Shown: positions 37,012 through 47,142, counted from the stretch's first letter. The stretch: 64,000 bases of DNA from Stakelama marina (GCF_018122655.1 NZ_JAGRQC010000001.1:806001-870000), one strand, 5' to 3'. Numbers and translations are program-made. The notes: generated by a model from the sequence alone, not told the origin.

Positions 37012-37722
37012 ATGAAACGGACCTCGATATTCGTCCTGATCGGCGCCGTCCTGGTGTTCGGCGCGGCGCTGCTGTTCCGGCAGGGCACACCCGACAAAGC
37101 CAACGCAAAGCCCGTCGCAGCCCAGCAGCAACAGCAGCAACAGCAGCAGCCTGATCCCGCAGAGGTCGCCGCGGCACGCAAGAAGGTGACCGACGATCCG
37201 GTTGCGCCGAAGGTCGCGCCCAAGGGCTATGACGTCACCGTCGTGACCTATACCGACTATCAATGCCCCTTTTGCCGCAAGATGCACCCTGCGCTCGACA
37301 AGCTGATCGCGAACGACAAGAAGGTGCGCGTCGTCTATCATGACTGGCCCATCTTCGGCGCCCCGTCGGTCGAGGCGGCGAAACTGGCCATCGCCTCGCA
37401 ATGGCAGGGCAAGCACAAGGCGTTCGACGACGCGCTGATGCAGATCCAGGGGAAGCTCAGCAGTGAAAAGATTCGCGCCGCCGCCGACAAGGCCGGTGTG
37501 AACTGGAACCGGCTGCAGGCCGATCTCAAAAAGCATTCGAGCGAGATTGACGGGCTCCTCGCCCGCACCGGCCAACAGGCCGCCATGATGGGGCTGAGCG
37601 GTACGCCGGCGGTCCTGATCGGTCCGTATCTGGTCCCCGGCGCGCTTGATTACGACCAGCTCGTCAAGGCGGTGGCCCTGGCCCGCAAATATCCGAACGG
37701 CAACGCACCCGCCGACTCCTGA
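37012..37722 (+). CDS. DsbA-family periplasmic thiol oxidoreductase
   Basis: A 236-residue protein with an uncleaved or signal-anchor helix (residues 5-22). A low-complexity stretch contains nine consecutive glutamines (about 38-46). A thioredoxin-fold DsbA/DsbG-like domain follows from about residue 70. The redox motif C85-P-F-C88 and the cis-proline loop S-G-T-P-A-V are present. It would exchange disulfides in the periplasm. The next gene, a DsbD-type transporter, starts 20 bases downstream and may keep it reduced. The start is chosen at M-K-R-T-S-I, since upstream codons lack a leader. Confidence 0.85.
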   Translation: MKRTSIFVLIGAVLVFGAALLFRQGTPDKANAKPVAAQQQQQQQQQPDPAEVAAARKKVTDDPVAPKVAPKGYDVTVVTYTDYQCPFCRKMHPALDKLIANDKKVRVVYHDWPIFGAPSVEAAKLAIASQWQGKHKAFDDALMQIQGKLSSEKIRAAADKAGVNWNRLQADLKKHSSEIDGLLARTGQQAAMMGLSGTPAVLIGPYLVPGALDYDQLVKAVALARKYPNGNAPADS

Positions 37723-37742
37723 TCGGCCGTGGAACCGAACCA

Positions 37743-39953
37743 ATGGTCATGAAGCTTCTCGTGCGGTTCCTGTCGCTGCTGGCCGCGCTGGCGCCGTTGA
37801 TCGCGGCGCCGCCGGCCACGGCCCAGATTGGCGGCGGTTCGCGGCATATCGCGGCATCGCTGGAAGTCGCCACGCAGCGTCCCGAGCCGGGAAGCACCAC
37901 CAGGCTCGTCATCCGGATGACCCCGGAACCAGGCTGGCATGGCTATTGGATCAATCCCGGCGATAGCGGTCTGCCGGTTTCGGTGGACTGGTCTGCGCCG
38001 GACGGCGTTTCGTTCGGGACGTTGAAGCACCCGGCGCCGGCCCTTCTCGATATCGGCGGTATTCGCAGCTACGTCCATGAAGGGCCGTTCGCCCTGGTCG
38101 GGAACATCACAATACCCGACGCGATGAAAAAGGGCACGACGCTGCCGATCAAGGCGTCGCTGAGCTGGCTGGCCTGTTCGGATACGCTGTGTGTTCCCGA
38201 ACGCGCCGTGCTCACGGCGAATCTTACGGTCGGCGATGGTGCGCCGTCGGCCGATGGAGCGGCCGCCATTGCCAAAGCCGTGGCACGGTTGCCGAAGCCG
38301 CTCCCCGGCGACGCGCACCTGGCGCGCGGCAACGGCACGCTTTCGTTTCTGCTGCCTGCCGCCGCGGGTCTCGACCCTGCAAAAACCCATATTTTCCCGG
38401 CGGGCGACGGCTGGTTCAGTGCCGATTCCCGGCAACATGCAAGCCGATCGGACCGCGGCGTCCTGATCCGCGTCGCCACCGAGGGTTCAGCCAAGCCGCC
38501 GTTTATCGGCGTGGTTTCGGATGGTTCGAAATCCTACCGCGTCCGCGTCGGGAAAGTCGCCGCTTCGCTTCCGGGCGTCGGCACACCCGCATCGAAAAGC
38601 GACACGCGCAGCGACGCGAACGGAAACGGCGCGGCCACAACGAACCTCGAAAGCGGTCGCGAAGCCGGTTCTCCCGAAGCAAAGGCGACTTCCCCCGCAA
38701 CCGATTCCGCTGCCGGTACCACTGCCGCGCCTGCTGGCGAAAACGGCCCGGCAAACGGACCAATCCTTCTGACGGCACTGCTCGGCGCGATCATCGGCGG
38801 ATTGCTCCTGAACCTGATGCCGTGCGTATTCCCGATCCTCAGCCTGAAAGCGCTCAGCCTTGCCCGCGCCGGCGCGGACCGCGAGGAAGCGCGCCGCGAA
38901 GGACTCGCCTATGCGGCAGGCAGCATCGCCACCGCGCTGGCGCTGGGCAGCGTACTGCTGGCGTTGCGCGCGATGGGGCAACAGGTTGGCTGGTCGTTCC
39001 AGCTTCAATCGCCGCATATGATTCTCGTCTTGCTGATCCTGACGACGGCAATCGCGCTGAACCTCGCCGGACTCTTCGAATTTCGCGCACCGTCGCTGTC
39101 GGGTGGCGCCGCGATGCAGTCGGGATGGAAAGGCGCCTTCGCGACAGGAGCGCTCGCGGCCATCATCGCCACGCCGTGCAGCGGCCCGTTCATGGCCGGG
39201 GCGCTCGGCGCCGCGCTCGTTCTTTCGCCGGGGGCCGCACTCGCGATTTTCGCCGGGCTCGGCTTAGGCATGGCGCTGCCATTCGTCGCGATCGCCTGGA
39301 TACCTGCGCTGCAGCGTCGCATGCCGAAGCCCGGTGGCTGGATGGAAACCTTCCGCCGCATCCTCTCGCTCCCGATGTTCGCAACCGCCATCGCGCTCGC
39401 CTGGGTGCTCGGGCGTCAGACCGGCGTCGGCGGCATGACGATCGGGCTTGTACTCGCGGTGTTGGGCGGTGTGACGCTCTGGTGGTTCGGGCACCGCCAG
39501 CGCCGCGGTGCGCGGGCCTGGTACGTTCTGGTTCCGGGTGCGCTTGCGATTGCCGCAGCGATGATGGTCGAACTTCCCGCGCCGCGCGCCGAAGCGGCCC
39601 CCGCTGCCGATGCACTGCACGAACCGTTCGATACCGCAAAACTCGCCGAATTGCGCGCCGCCGGAACGCCCGTCTTTCTCGATTTCACCGCCGACTGGTG
39701 CATGACCTGCAAGGTGAATGAGAAACTGGCCATCGACACGAGCACGACGCGCCGCGCGTTCCAGCAGGCCGGCGTTGTCACGATGACGGGAGACTGGACC
39801 GACGGCGATCCCAGGATCACCCGGTTTCTTGCCGATCATGGGCGCAACAGCATCCCATTTTACCTTTATTATCCGCCGCACGGCGAACCTCGCATTCTGC
39901 CGCAACTGCTTTCGCCCGAACTGCTCGCGCGGCAAGCAAAAGGCGATGCCTGA
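37743..39953 (+). CDS. DsbD/ScsB-type thiol:disulfide interchange protein
   Basis: A 736-residue inner-membrane protein with three parts. First is a Sec leader plus a periplasmic ScsB-like domain (about 28-180, with a C-S-D-T-L-C pair). A low-complexity Gly/Ala/Ser/Thr linker reaches about residue 335. Second is an eight-helix DsbD core with its redox cysteines in M-P-C-V-F-P near 360 and T-P-C-S-G-P near 479. Third is a C-terminal thioredoxin domain with D-W-C-M-T-C-K near 650. It carries electrons from cytoplasmic thioredoxin to periplasmic proteins, probably including the DsbA-like protein upstream. Confidence 0.9.
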   Translation: MVMKLLVRFLSLLAALAPLIAAPPATAQIGGGSRHIAASLEVATQRPEPGSTTRLVIRMTPEPGWHGYWINPGDSGLPVSVDWSAPDGVSFGTLKHPAPALLDIGGIRSYVHEGPFALVGNITIPDAMKKGTTLPIKASLSWLACSDTLCVPERAVLTANLTVGDGAPSADGAAAIAKAVARLPKPLPGDAHLARGNGTLSFLLPAAAGLDPAKTHIFPAGDGWFSADSRQHASRSDRGVLIRVATEGSAKPPFIGVVSDGSKSYRVRVGKVAASLPGVGTPASKSDTRSDANGNGAATTNLESGREAGSPEAKATSPATDSAAGTTAAPAGENGPANGPILLTALLGAIIGGLLLNLMPCVFPILSLKALSLARAGADREEARREGLAYAAGSIATALALGSVLLALRAMGQQVGWSFQLQSPHMILVLLILTTAIALNLAGLFEFRAPSLSGGAAMQSGWKGAFATGALAAIIATPCSGPFMAGALGAALVLSPGAALAIFAGLGLGMALPFVAIAWIPALQRRMPKPGGWMETFRRILSLPMFATAIALAWVLGRQTGVGGMTIGLVLAVLGGVTLWWFGHRQRRGARAWYVLVPGALAIAAAMMVELPAPRAEAAPAADALHEPFDTAKLAELRAAGTPVFLDFTADWCMTCKVNEKLAIDTSTTRRAFQQAGVVTMTGDWTDGDPRITRFLADHGRNSIPFYLYYPPHGEPRILPQLLSPELLARQAKGDA

Positions 39954-40135
39954 ATAGTCTGGCCCGAACACGTCGGATAACGCGGCACCGTTCAGTCGGG
40001 TAAGCCCGACGCCGAGCCAATCGACTCACAGCGACCGGGCGCAGACGATCGCCGGTGCAGTTGCAACAAATCGGTCACCCGCGCCGCCTAGGGGGAGCAC
40101 TCCGCTCCTCCAGCCGTCTTCTTGGAATTTTCCCG

Positions 40136-42187
40136 ATGGACCGTCGCGCGTTTCTGCACAGGATTTCTTCGCTGGCCGCGGCGGGAGCGCTTCCCGCCCC
40201 TATCGCCCGCGCGCTCGCCCGGCCTGCGAAACCGCGGACAGGCACGATCCGCGATGTCGAACATGTCGTCATCCTGATGCAGGAGAACCGCTCGTTCGAT
40301 CATTATTTCGGAACGCTCGCCGGGGTACGCGGCTATGGCGATCCACGCCCGATGCGGCTGCGCAATGGACAATCGGTATTTCACCAGCCCGACCCCGCGG
40401 GCGGCGCCGTCCTTCCCTTCCACCTCGACAGCCGAACGACCAGCGCACAACTGCTCAAAAGCCTCGATCACAGCTGGAAGGGCGATACTGCCGAATGGGC
40501 CGATTACGATGTGTGGATAAAGCACAAGACGGCCATGTCCATGGGCCATTTCCGGCGCGCCGACATCCCCTTCTATTACGCGCTTGCCGACGCATTTTCG
40601 GTCTGCGACGCCTATTACGCCTCGATCCACGGCCCGACCGATCCCAACCGGATGTTCCTGTTTTCAGGCACCAGCGGACTGGCGGCAGGCAACGCCGGGC
40701 CACAGGCCGTCTCGAATGCGGATGACGGCAACTGGACGGCCGATGCATCGCGCGACAACGATGCGCAGCCAGGCTATTCGCCGGGAACGTGGACGACCTA
40801 TGCCGAGCGGTTGCAGGCGGCGGGCATCAGTTGGCGGCTCTATCAGGAATATGACAATTACGGCGACAATTCGCTCGCCTATTTCAGGCAGTTTCGCGGC
40901 CTCGACCCGGCGTCGCCATTATACCGGCGCGGTCGCGCCATCGTCCCCGGATCGACGGCGGAAAACGCCGATGACAGCGAGGCAAAACATTTGATCGCCG
41001 CCTTCGCCGCCGATGTCGAAGCGGATCGTCTGCCACAGGTCAGTTGGCTGGTCGCGCCGACCAAATATTGCGAGCATCCCGAAGCCCCGCCTGCATATGG
41101 CGAGTCGCTCACCTCGCGGATCATCGACGCGCTTCTGGCGCGCCCCGATGTCTGGGAAAAGACCGCCCTAATCATCAACTATGATGAAAATGACGGCTTT
41201 TTCGATCATATGCCCGCCCCGCTTCCCGCGACCAACCGCGCGATGGGTTTGAGCAGCATCGATACGCGGGGAGAGGTCTATCAGGGGCAGTCGGTCGGAC
41301 TCGGCGTCCGGGTTCCGCTGATCGTGGTATCGCCGTGGTCGCGGGGCGGCTGGGTGAATTCGCAGGTGCATGACCATACATCGGTCATTCGCTTTCTAGA
41401 GCGCCGCTTCGGCGTGATGGAACCCAATATCACTCCGTGGCGGCGTGCGGTCACCGGCGACCTGACGGGCATGTTCGACTTCGCCGATCCCGATGGCGCC
41501 GCGCTTCACGCCTTTCCCGACACGACGGGGTATCTGGAGCGTGTTGCTGCCGAGGCGAAGCTGCCGCCACCCGCCATCCCGGCCCGGCAATCCGTCCCGC
41601 GCCAGGAACCGGGTCGCCGCCCTGCCCGTCCGCTGCCCTATGAGCTGGAAGTCGAGGCGGAGGCCCGGGACGACGGGCTGCACTTTCGCTTCGTCAACCA
41701 CGGTGCTGCAGCCGCAGTCTTCAACGTCTATGCGGATGGCGATGCGGGGCCGTGGTTTTATACGGTGGGCGCAGGCGGTGAACTGACCGATCGCCTGCCT
41801 GGCCATCCGGTCGACGGTCGCCACGACATACGCGTCCATGGTCCAAACGGATTTTTCCGCCAATTTGTCGGCGTAATATCGGAACACGATGCCGCCGCGC
41901 CGATCGCGACGCTCCGCCGGAAGTCGCAGGACATGCTCGAACTGGCGATCGCCAACCACGGCGAGCAGCCACAAAGTTTCGTGCTCGACGCGCCGACTTA
42001 TGGCGAAATTGCCGCCGATCGCTTCACCCTGCTTCCCGGCGCACGCCGCCTCGTGAACGTGCCGCTCGCCGCGAACGACCACTGGTACGACCTCCGCCTT
42101 GTCCAGCAGAACGCGCACTTCGTCCGCCGCTTTTCGGGGCACATCGAAACGGGGCGTGCCAGTCGTTCGGACCCGGCGCTTGGATAA
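40136..42187 (+). CDS. phosphocholine-specific phospholipase C family protein
   Basis: A 683-residue secreted enzyme. The twin-arginine leader M-D-R-R-A-F-L-H-R is followed by a PF04185 phosphoesterase domain. Metal or nucleophile blocks are M-Q-E-N-R-S-F-D-H-Y (about residue 46), N-Y-D-E-N-D-G-F-F-D-H (about 350) and H-D-H-T-S-V-I-R-F (about 413). A C-terminal DUF756-type domain (about 500-660, two copies) is diagnostic for bacterial PLC. It releases diacylglycerol and a phospho-head group from phospholipids. The start at 40136 gives the Tat leader. A reading from 40055 adds an implausible extension. Confidence 0.9.
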   Translation: MDRRAFLHRISSLAAAGALPAPIARALARPAKPRTGTIRDVEHVVILMQENRSFDHYFGTLAGVRGYGDPRPMRLRNGQSVFHQPDPAGGAVLPFHLDSRTTSAQLLKSLDHSWKGDTAEWADYDVWIKHKTAMSMGHFRRADIPFYYALADAFSVCDAYYASIHGPTDPNRMFLFSGTSGLAAGNAGPQAVSNADDGNWTADASRDNDAQPGYSPGTWTTYAERLQAAGISWRLYQEYDNYGDNSLAYFRQFRGLDPASPLYRRGRAIVPGSTAENADDSEAKHLIAAFAADVEADRLPQVSWLVAPTKYCEHPEAPPAYGESLTSRIIDALLARPDVWEKTALIINYDENDGFFDHMPAPLPATNRAMGLSSIDTRGEVYQGQSVGLGVRVPLIVVSPWSRGGWVNSQVHDHTSVIRFLERRFGVMEPNITPWRRAVTGDLTGMFDFADPDGAALHAFPDTTGYLERVAAEAKLPPPAIPARQSVPRQEPGRRPARPLPYELEVEAEARDDGLHFRFVNHGAAAAVFNVYADGDAGPWFYTVGAGGELTDRLPGHPVDGRHDIRVHGPNGFFRQFVGVISEHDAAAPIATLRRKSQDMLELAIANHGEQPQSFVLDAPTYGEIAADRFTLLPGARRLVNVPLAANDHWYDLRLVQQNAHFVRRFSGHIETGRASRSDPALG

Positions 42188-42325
42188 TCCAGAAGCGTAA
42201 AACCGACGCCAACCCGCCAAAAACTGCCGCCACCTTCACAAGTCCTTTATCGCCGCCTGGCCAGACAGCCACGCGCGAGGCGTGATCCCTTGCTCATGCG
42301 GGGCGGCTCGCGACAATTTTCGGAA

Positions 42326-42365
42326 TGGTCACAGGAATGACCGCGAACCGTCATCGCTGTGAAGC
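42326..42365. promoter_or_regulatory. operator-like repeats upstream of TonB receptor gene
   Basis: A perfect inverted repeat GGTCA-N6-TGACC spans 42327-42342. TGGTCAC (42326) and CCGTCAT (42348) also lie exactly 22 bases apart. Two turns of 11 bases is the spacing seen between Pho-box half sites (consensus CTGTCAT), although the copy in between matches poorly. The site lies about 70-105 bases before the start codon. The binding protein cannot be named with confidence. Confidence 0.35.
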
Positions 42366-42432
42366 ACTCACCCCCCAATGCGGCGCCGCACAAACATCGC
42401 CGCCGACAGCGGCGCACCAGGGAGCTCACGCA

Positions 42433-44874
42433 ATGACATTCGGCAAGTCGTATCTTTGTTTCACTGCAAGCCTGTTGGCGCTCGCGGTTCCGGTCGCGGC
42501 GCACGCGCAGAGCACCACAGGTACGACAAATGCCGATGCGGCTACCGTGAACGCTTCCGATACTGCTTCCACACCGTCGACCGATATCGTCGTGACGGGG
42601 CAGGCGACCACCTACAACAATTCCGAAGTCAGCAAGGAAATGCTGATGCAGGTGCCGCCGCTCACCGGCCCGCTTTCGGCGATCAACAAACTGCCCGGCG
42701 TCAATGTCAACGAAGGCGACACGTTCGGCTTTGACGACTGGTCCGCAGCGGTCGAAATCCGCGGCTTTCAGGACAATTTGAACGAACAGCAGATCGGCAT
42801 GACCATCGACGGCATGCCCAACGGCAATTCGAACTATGGCGGCGGTTCCAAGGCCAACCGGTATATCGATTCGATGAATATCGGCGGAATCGCCGTCGCT
42901 CAGGGCACCAGCGACATCGCGTCGCGATCGACCGAGGCGCTGGGCGGTACGATCGACTACCGCACGAGCGATCCGCTCGACACGCAGCGGATGCGCGTAT
43001 CGGGGTCGCTGGGCCAGTTCCAGTCGAAGCGCGCCTATGCCCGTTACGACACCGGCCTGTTGTTCAACGACCAGTTCAAGGCCTGGATTTCGGCTTCGCA
43101 TCAGGAAGCGACCGACTGGGTGAACGGGTCGGCGGGCAATCGTCGCGACAATATCGCGGCCAAGATCCAGGCCGATCTCGGCAGCGTCAAACTCACCAGC
43201 TACGGTTCTTACGATGACGCGGTCGAAAACAATTACCAGCGGCTCTTCAGCGCCGCCGACTATGCCGCCGACCCGCATTGGGACCAGTTGATCGGAAACT
43301 GGACCGGCGTGCCCTATGTCGACCAGCTTTACCGCCCGGCCTGGGGAACGCTGCGCACCAACTATTTCGCCTATCTGAAGGCCGATGCACGGCTGAGCGA
43401 CACGTTCAACCTCCACCTCGGCGGCTATTATCATCACAATAACGGGCGCGGCGACTGGGCGCCTCCCTATCTCGTCGACGTCCATAATGACGGCGCGGGA
43501 AATCCGCAGAGCGAATATACCGGCGGCGTGACCTACAAGGGCGGCGCGCCTCTCGGCACCTTCGTCTATGTCGACTCCAACGGCGCTGCGCTTTCGCCCG
43601 CCGACGGATGCACGTCGACCATCACCTTCCCCTATGGCGGCGCGGGACCGAAGTACGATCCTTCCTGCTATCCGGCCGGTGCGATCCCGGTGCAGTCCTA
43701 CCGCAATACGGTCTACAAGAAGCGGCGGCTTGGCTTCACCGCCGATTTCGACTGGGAAACGCAGCTCGGAGCCGCCGACAATTTGCTGCGCGGCGGCGTC
43801 TGGTACGAAGATACCCGCCGCACCGAATCGCGCGAATGGCACAAGGTTATCGACGCGCGCATCGGCGACAATTGGGACCGTCAGCCCTATTGGATCCAGT
43901 ATAGCCGCGTCTATCCGCAGACCGTGTTCAAATGGTATGCGGAAGATCAGGTCACGCTTGGCAGCCTGACGCTCACCGGCGGGTTGAAGCAGTTCTCGAC
44001 CACCCTCAAGCGCAACGATCTGTTCGGTGAATCGAGCAACATCTCGGTCAATTCGAAGTCGAAGGTGCTGCTGTCCGGCGGCGTCCAGTGGCGCCCCGCA
44101 GTTCGCGGTCTGGAATTCTTCGCGGGCTATGCGGAAAACTTCAAATCGCTCAGCGACAACCTGCTCGAGGTTTCGACGACCGATTTCACCCGGCTCAAGC
44201 CCGAAACGGCGCGCAATATCGACGCCGGCGTCCGGTACAACCACCACGGCATTTCGGCCTCAGCGACCTTTTTCGACATCAAGTTCAACAACCGCGTGGT
44301 CTATCTCGCGCCGGGTGCGACGGGCGGTCCGAATTATCTGAATCCGCTCGACGGCAGCTATTTCAACGCCGGTGGTATCAAGAGCCGCGGTGTCGAACTG
44401 GCGGCGAATGTTCACCTGTTGCCGACGCTGGCGCTGTACGGGTCGTACACCTACACCGACTCGACCTATCTCGGCACCGGCGCCACCGAAATCGACCTTG
44501 CCAACAACATCTACCCCGGCACGCAGGTCACCGGCATTCCCAAGAACATGTTCGTCACCTCGCTCGACTGGCACAACGGGCCGTTCCGCGCGGGAATTTC
44601 GGGCAAGTACACCGGCTCGCGCTATGTGAATTACCGCGCCGACGCGAATGGTCAGGTAAATCTCGCCAATAGCTGGAAGGCCGACGGGTATTTCCTCGCC
44701 GACCTGTATGTCGGGGTTCGCGGCGAACGGATTTCCCAGACGCTCAAGGGCATGGAGCTGACGCTCAACGTCAACAATCTGCTCGACAAGGACTATCTGG
44801 GCGGCATCTCGGGCGGCGGTGCCTGGATCGGTGCACCGCGCACCACCGTGCTGACCGCCACGTTCGACTTCTGA
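42433..44874 (+). CDS. TonB-dependent outer-membrane receptor
   Basis: An 813-residue receptor. A Sec leader (cleaved near A-H-A-Q-S, residue 25) and a TonB-box-like T-D-I-V-V-T-G near residue 52 precede the plug domain (about 58-190). A 22-strand barrel ends in T-A-T-F-D-F with the expected terminal Phe. The strand before it contains L-T-L-N-V-N-N-L-L-D-K-D-Y. It imports a bulky or scarce ligand using TonB energy. The neighbours are phosphoesterases, which suggests a phosphorus-containing or phospholipid-derived ligand. A terminator follows it, so it can be expressed apart from the downstream genes. Confidence 0.93.
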   Translation: MTFGKSYLCFTASLLALAVPVAAHAQSTTGTTNADAATVNASDTASTPSTDIVVTGQATTYNNSEVSKEMLMQVPPLTGPLSAINKLPGVNVNEGDTFGFDDWSAAVEIRGFQDNLNEQQIGMTIDGMPNGNSNYGGGSKANRYIDSMNIGGIAVAQGTSDIASRSTEALGGTIDYRTSDPLDTQRMRVSGSLGQFQSKRAYARYDTGLLFNDQFKAWISASHQEATDWVNGSAGNRRDNIAAKIQADLGSVKLTSYGSYDDAVENNYQRLFSAADYAADPHWDQLIGNWTGVPYVDQLYRPAWGTLRTNYFAYLKADARLSDTFNLHLGGYYHHNNGRGDWAPPYLVDVHNDGAGNPQSEYTGGVTYKGGAPLGTFVYVDSNGAALSPADGCTSTITFPYGGAGPKYDPSCYPAGAIPVQSYRNTVYKKRRLGFTADFDWETQLGAADNLLRGGVWYEDTRRTESREWHKVIDARIGDNWDRQPYWIQYSRVYPQTVFKWYAEDQVTLGSLTLTGGLKQFSTTLKRNDLFGESSNISVNSKSKVLLSGGVQWRPAVRGLEFFAGYAENFKSLSDNLLEVSTTDFTRLKPETARNIDAGVRYNHHGISASATFFDIKFNNRVVYLAPGATGGPNYLNPLDGSYFNAGGIKSRGVELAANVHLLPTLALYGSYTYTDSTYLGTGATEIDLANNIYPGTQVTGIPKNMFVTSLDWHNGPFRAGISGKYTGSRYVNYRADANGQVNLANSWKADGYFLADLYVGVRGERISQTLKGMELTLNVNNLLDKDYLGGISGGGAWIGAPRTTVLTATFDF

Positions 44875-44901
44875 CGAACGCCCGCATTGCGGAGACGAAG
44901 G

Positions 44902-44940
44902 GACCGTGTCGGAGATTATCTCCGGCGCGGTCTTCTTCCT
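44902..44940 (+). terminator. rho-independent terminator after TonB receptor
   Basis: Outer arms GACCG (44902-44906) and CGGTC (44928-44932) enclose an inner CGGAGA/TCTCCG stem. The hairpin is followed by TTCTTCCT. It lies 28 bases past the stop. Confidence 0.75.
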
Positions 44941-45039
44941 GTCGCGATAAAATGGGCGGCGCTACGTATCGCGGACAAAAATTTGCCCGAACGGCCGAAC
45001 CGTAACATCTCCAACATATTGCGCGCCTAGCTGCGAGGC

Positions 45040-47142
45040 ATGTCGAAAATCGCACGCGTCCGCAGACACAGCTATTGTCTCCTTCCTCTCGCCCTGATGA
45101 CGGCATTTCCCGCCGGCGCGCAAAGCCGGATCGTCACGGCGCAGCCACCGTCCGCCGACAAAGAGACGGCGCGCTATTTCATCGACCCCGCCACCGAAAA
45201 TTCGCCGGCGCGCGACAAGATCATTCAGCTCCTGCGCAAGCGGGTCAAATATGTCTTCGTGATCTTCAACGAAAACGAATCGTTCGATCACGAATACGGC
45301 ACCTTCCCCGGCGCGAACGGTCTGTATTCGAACGGCCAGAAGCCGCGCGATGCAGCGCACACCCCGGGCTTCGTGCAAAGCTATACCGACCCGGCGACGG
45401 GCACGCGCGTCAGCGTTCGGCCGTTCCGGCTCGGCCCTGCACAGAACGCCACCGTTCTCGACAGCGTCGATCACAGCCACAAGGCGCTGGCGCGCAAGCT
45501 CGATGTGACGGGCGGCGTCGCCCGGATGGACGGGTTCGCGCAAGCCGAGTTCTCGGGCAAGTCAGGTCCAGCAAAGACCAAGGCGCAGATCGCGCGGGGG
45601 CGTGAATTCGCCAATCTCGTGATGTCCTATCTCGATTGCGACACCATCCCCTTCTTCTGGCGCTACGCCAACCGCTTCACGCTGTTCGACAATATCTTCG
45701 CGACCGAAGACACGCCCTCCACTCCCAACGCGATCGCGATGATCGCGGGGCAGGCCGGTGAAACCCAATGGGTGAAGCACGGCCCCTCTGGCCATAACGG
45801 CGCGATGACGGGGACGATCAACGGCGACAGCTATTCGGGAACCGGCGCGATGCAGGGCGTGCCCGTCGTCAACGATCCCAATCCCTATTGGGGGTCGCAG
45901 TTCACGCCGCCGAACGCAGCGCCGGAACCGACATCGCCACATGAAAATTACGGCAAGCACGGCGATGGCCCGTACAACATATCGACCAACCTGACCTTCG
46001 CGACCGTGCCGCTGACCGCGATGGGATCGGGCATTCGCAAGACGCTGTCGGGCGATCGCCATCCCGAACAGAACCAGGCCGATATCCGGCACGACATCCC
46101 GGCCATCGCGGCTAGCGGACACGCTCCGGTCGCATGGCGCTGGTACCAGAACGGATATGACCACGAACCGACCGACCCGCCCGGCGTCGCCACCCACGAT
46201 CATTTCGTCGCGCACCATGAAGGCCCGCAATATTTCGGTTATCTCGCCGACAACACGATCGCGCGCACGTCGCTGAAGGGGCTTGGCGACTTTTTCCACG
46301 ATGTCGCGCATGACGCGCTGCCTGCGGGCGGCGGCATCATCTACATCCGCGGCGGGCTCGGGAATATCGACGGCATGAAAGTGCCGATCCAGAACCCCGA
46401 TTTCCCGGCAAAGCTCACCCCTTCGGACGTGAAGGCCATTCGCGATGCCAAGGGTGGCGACGACGACCATCCCAGCTATGCCGACCGTCAGATCAGCGAG
46501 GCGATGAACGCACGCGTCATCAACGCCATCGCGTCGAATCCGAAGCTGTGGTCGCAAAGCGCTATCGTCATCACCTATGACGAATCGGACGGCTATTACG
46601 ACCATGTCCCGCCACGGATCCTGTCCTACGGTCCCGATGGTCTGCCGCTGTCACGCGGAGTCCGGGTGCCCCTGCTCGTGATCTCCCCCTATGCGCGGGC
46701 GCATGTCGTGTCGCACGCCGAGGGCGACCACAATGCCGTGATCGAAACGATCGAGGACATTTTCGGCCTTCGCCCGCTCGCCAGCCTTCCGGATGAAAAG
46801 GCCGCGCTGAAGGCCGGCGACAGCCCCAGGTTCAACAAGTTCGGCCCGCCGGGATTTCACCAACGCCATCTGGGCCCGCGCGACATCAATTCGCCGGTTA
46901 CCGACAGTCTGCTCTCCGCCTTCGATCCGAAGCGGCTGGCGGGTACGGCGCCGATCCTGCCGGGCAGCTATGCGATGATCCCGACCGACGTGGTCGCCAG
47001 CCTGCCGCATTACGGTGGTCAGGGATGCCAGCGCATCGGCATGACGCCCGAGGACGTTCGCCAGGGCATCAACACCCGCATCCCGGCCGGTTTCAACACG
47101 CTTCCCGCAACGCTTCCCCAATATAACCATCCGGCGCCATGA
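45040..47142 (+). CDS. secreted phosphoesterase (PF04185, acid phosphatase-like)
   Basis: A 700-residue protein with a Sec leader (ends P-A-G-A-Q-S near residue 29). The PF04185 alkaline-phosphatase-superfamily blocks are F-N-E-N-E-S-F-D-H-E (about residue 75), T-Y-D-E-S-D-G-Y-Y-D-H (about 510) and G-D-H-N-A-V-I-E-T-I-E (about 565). It lacks the C-terminal DUF756 domains of phospholipase C. It therefore probably acts on a smaller phosphoester or phosphodiester. The C-terminus overlaps the start of the binding-protein gene by 4 bases, so the two are translationally coupled. Confidence 0.85.
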   Translation: MSKIARVRRHSYCLLPLALMTAFPAGAQSRIVTAQPPSADKETARYFIDPATENSPARDKIIQLLRKRVKYVFVIFNENESFDHEYGTFPGANGLYSNGQKPRDAAHTPGFVQSYTDPATGTRVSVRPFRLGPAQNATVLDSVDHSHKALARKLDVTGGVARMDGFAQAEFSGKSGPAKTKAQIARGREFANLVMSYLDCDTIPFFWRYANRFTLFDNIFATEDTPSTPNAIAMIAGQAGETQWVKHGPSGHNGAMTGTINGDSYSGTGAMQGVPVVNDPNPYWGSQFTPPNAAPEPTSPHENYGKHGDGPYNISTNLTFATVPLTAMGSGIRKTLSGDRHPEQNQADIRHDIPAIAASGHAPVAWRWYQNGYDHEPTDPPGVATHDHFVAHHEGPQYFGYLADNTIARTSLKGLGDFFHDVAHDALPAGGGIIYIRGGLGNIDGMKVPIQNPDFPAKLTPSDVKAIRDAKGGDDDHPSYADRQISEAMNARVINAIASNPKLWSQSAIVITYDESDGYYDHVPPRILSYGPDGLPLSRGVRVPLLVISPYARAHVVSHAEGDHNAVIETIEDIFGLRPLASLPDEKAALKAGDSPRFNKFGPPGFHQRHLGPRDINSPVTDSLLSAFDPKRLAGTAPILPGSYAMIPTDVVASLPHYGGQGCQRIGMTPEDVRQGINTRIPAGFNTLPATLPQYNHPAP

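Noticed and set aside
40055..40135. A longer start for the phospholipase C gene
   Set aside because: The added residues are not signal-like, whereas the ATG at 40136 gives a clean twin-arginine leader.
42247..44247. A 666-codon minus-strand frame opposite the TonB receptor
   Set aside because: The plus-strand frame has a leader, plug and terminal-Phe barrel; the minus frame has only composition-driven sequence and no plausible start signal.
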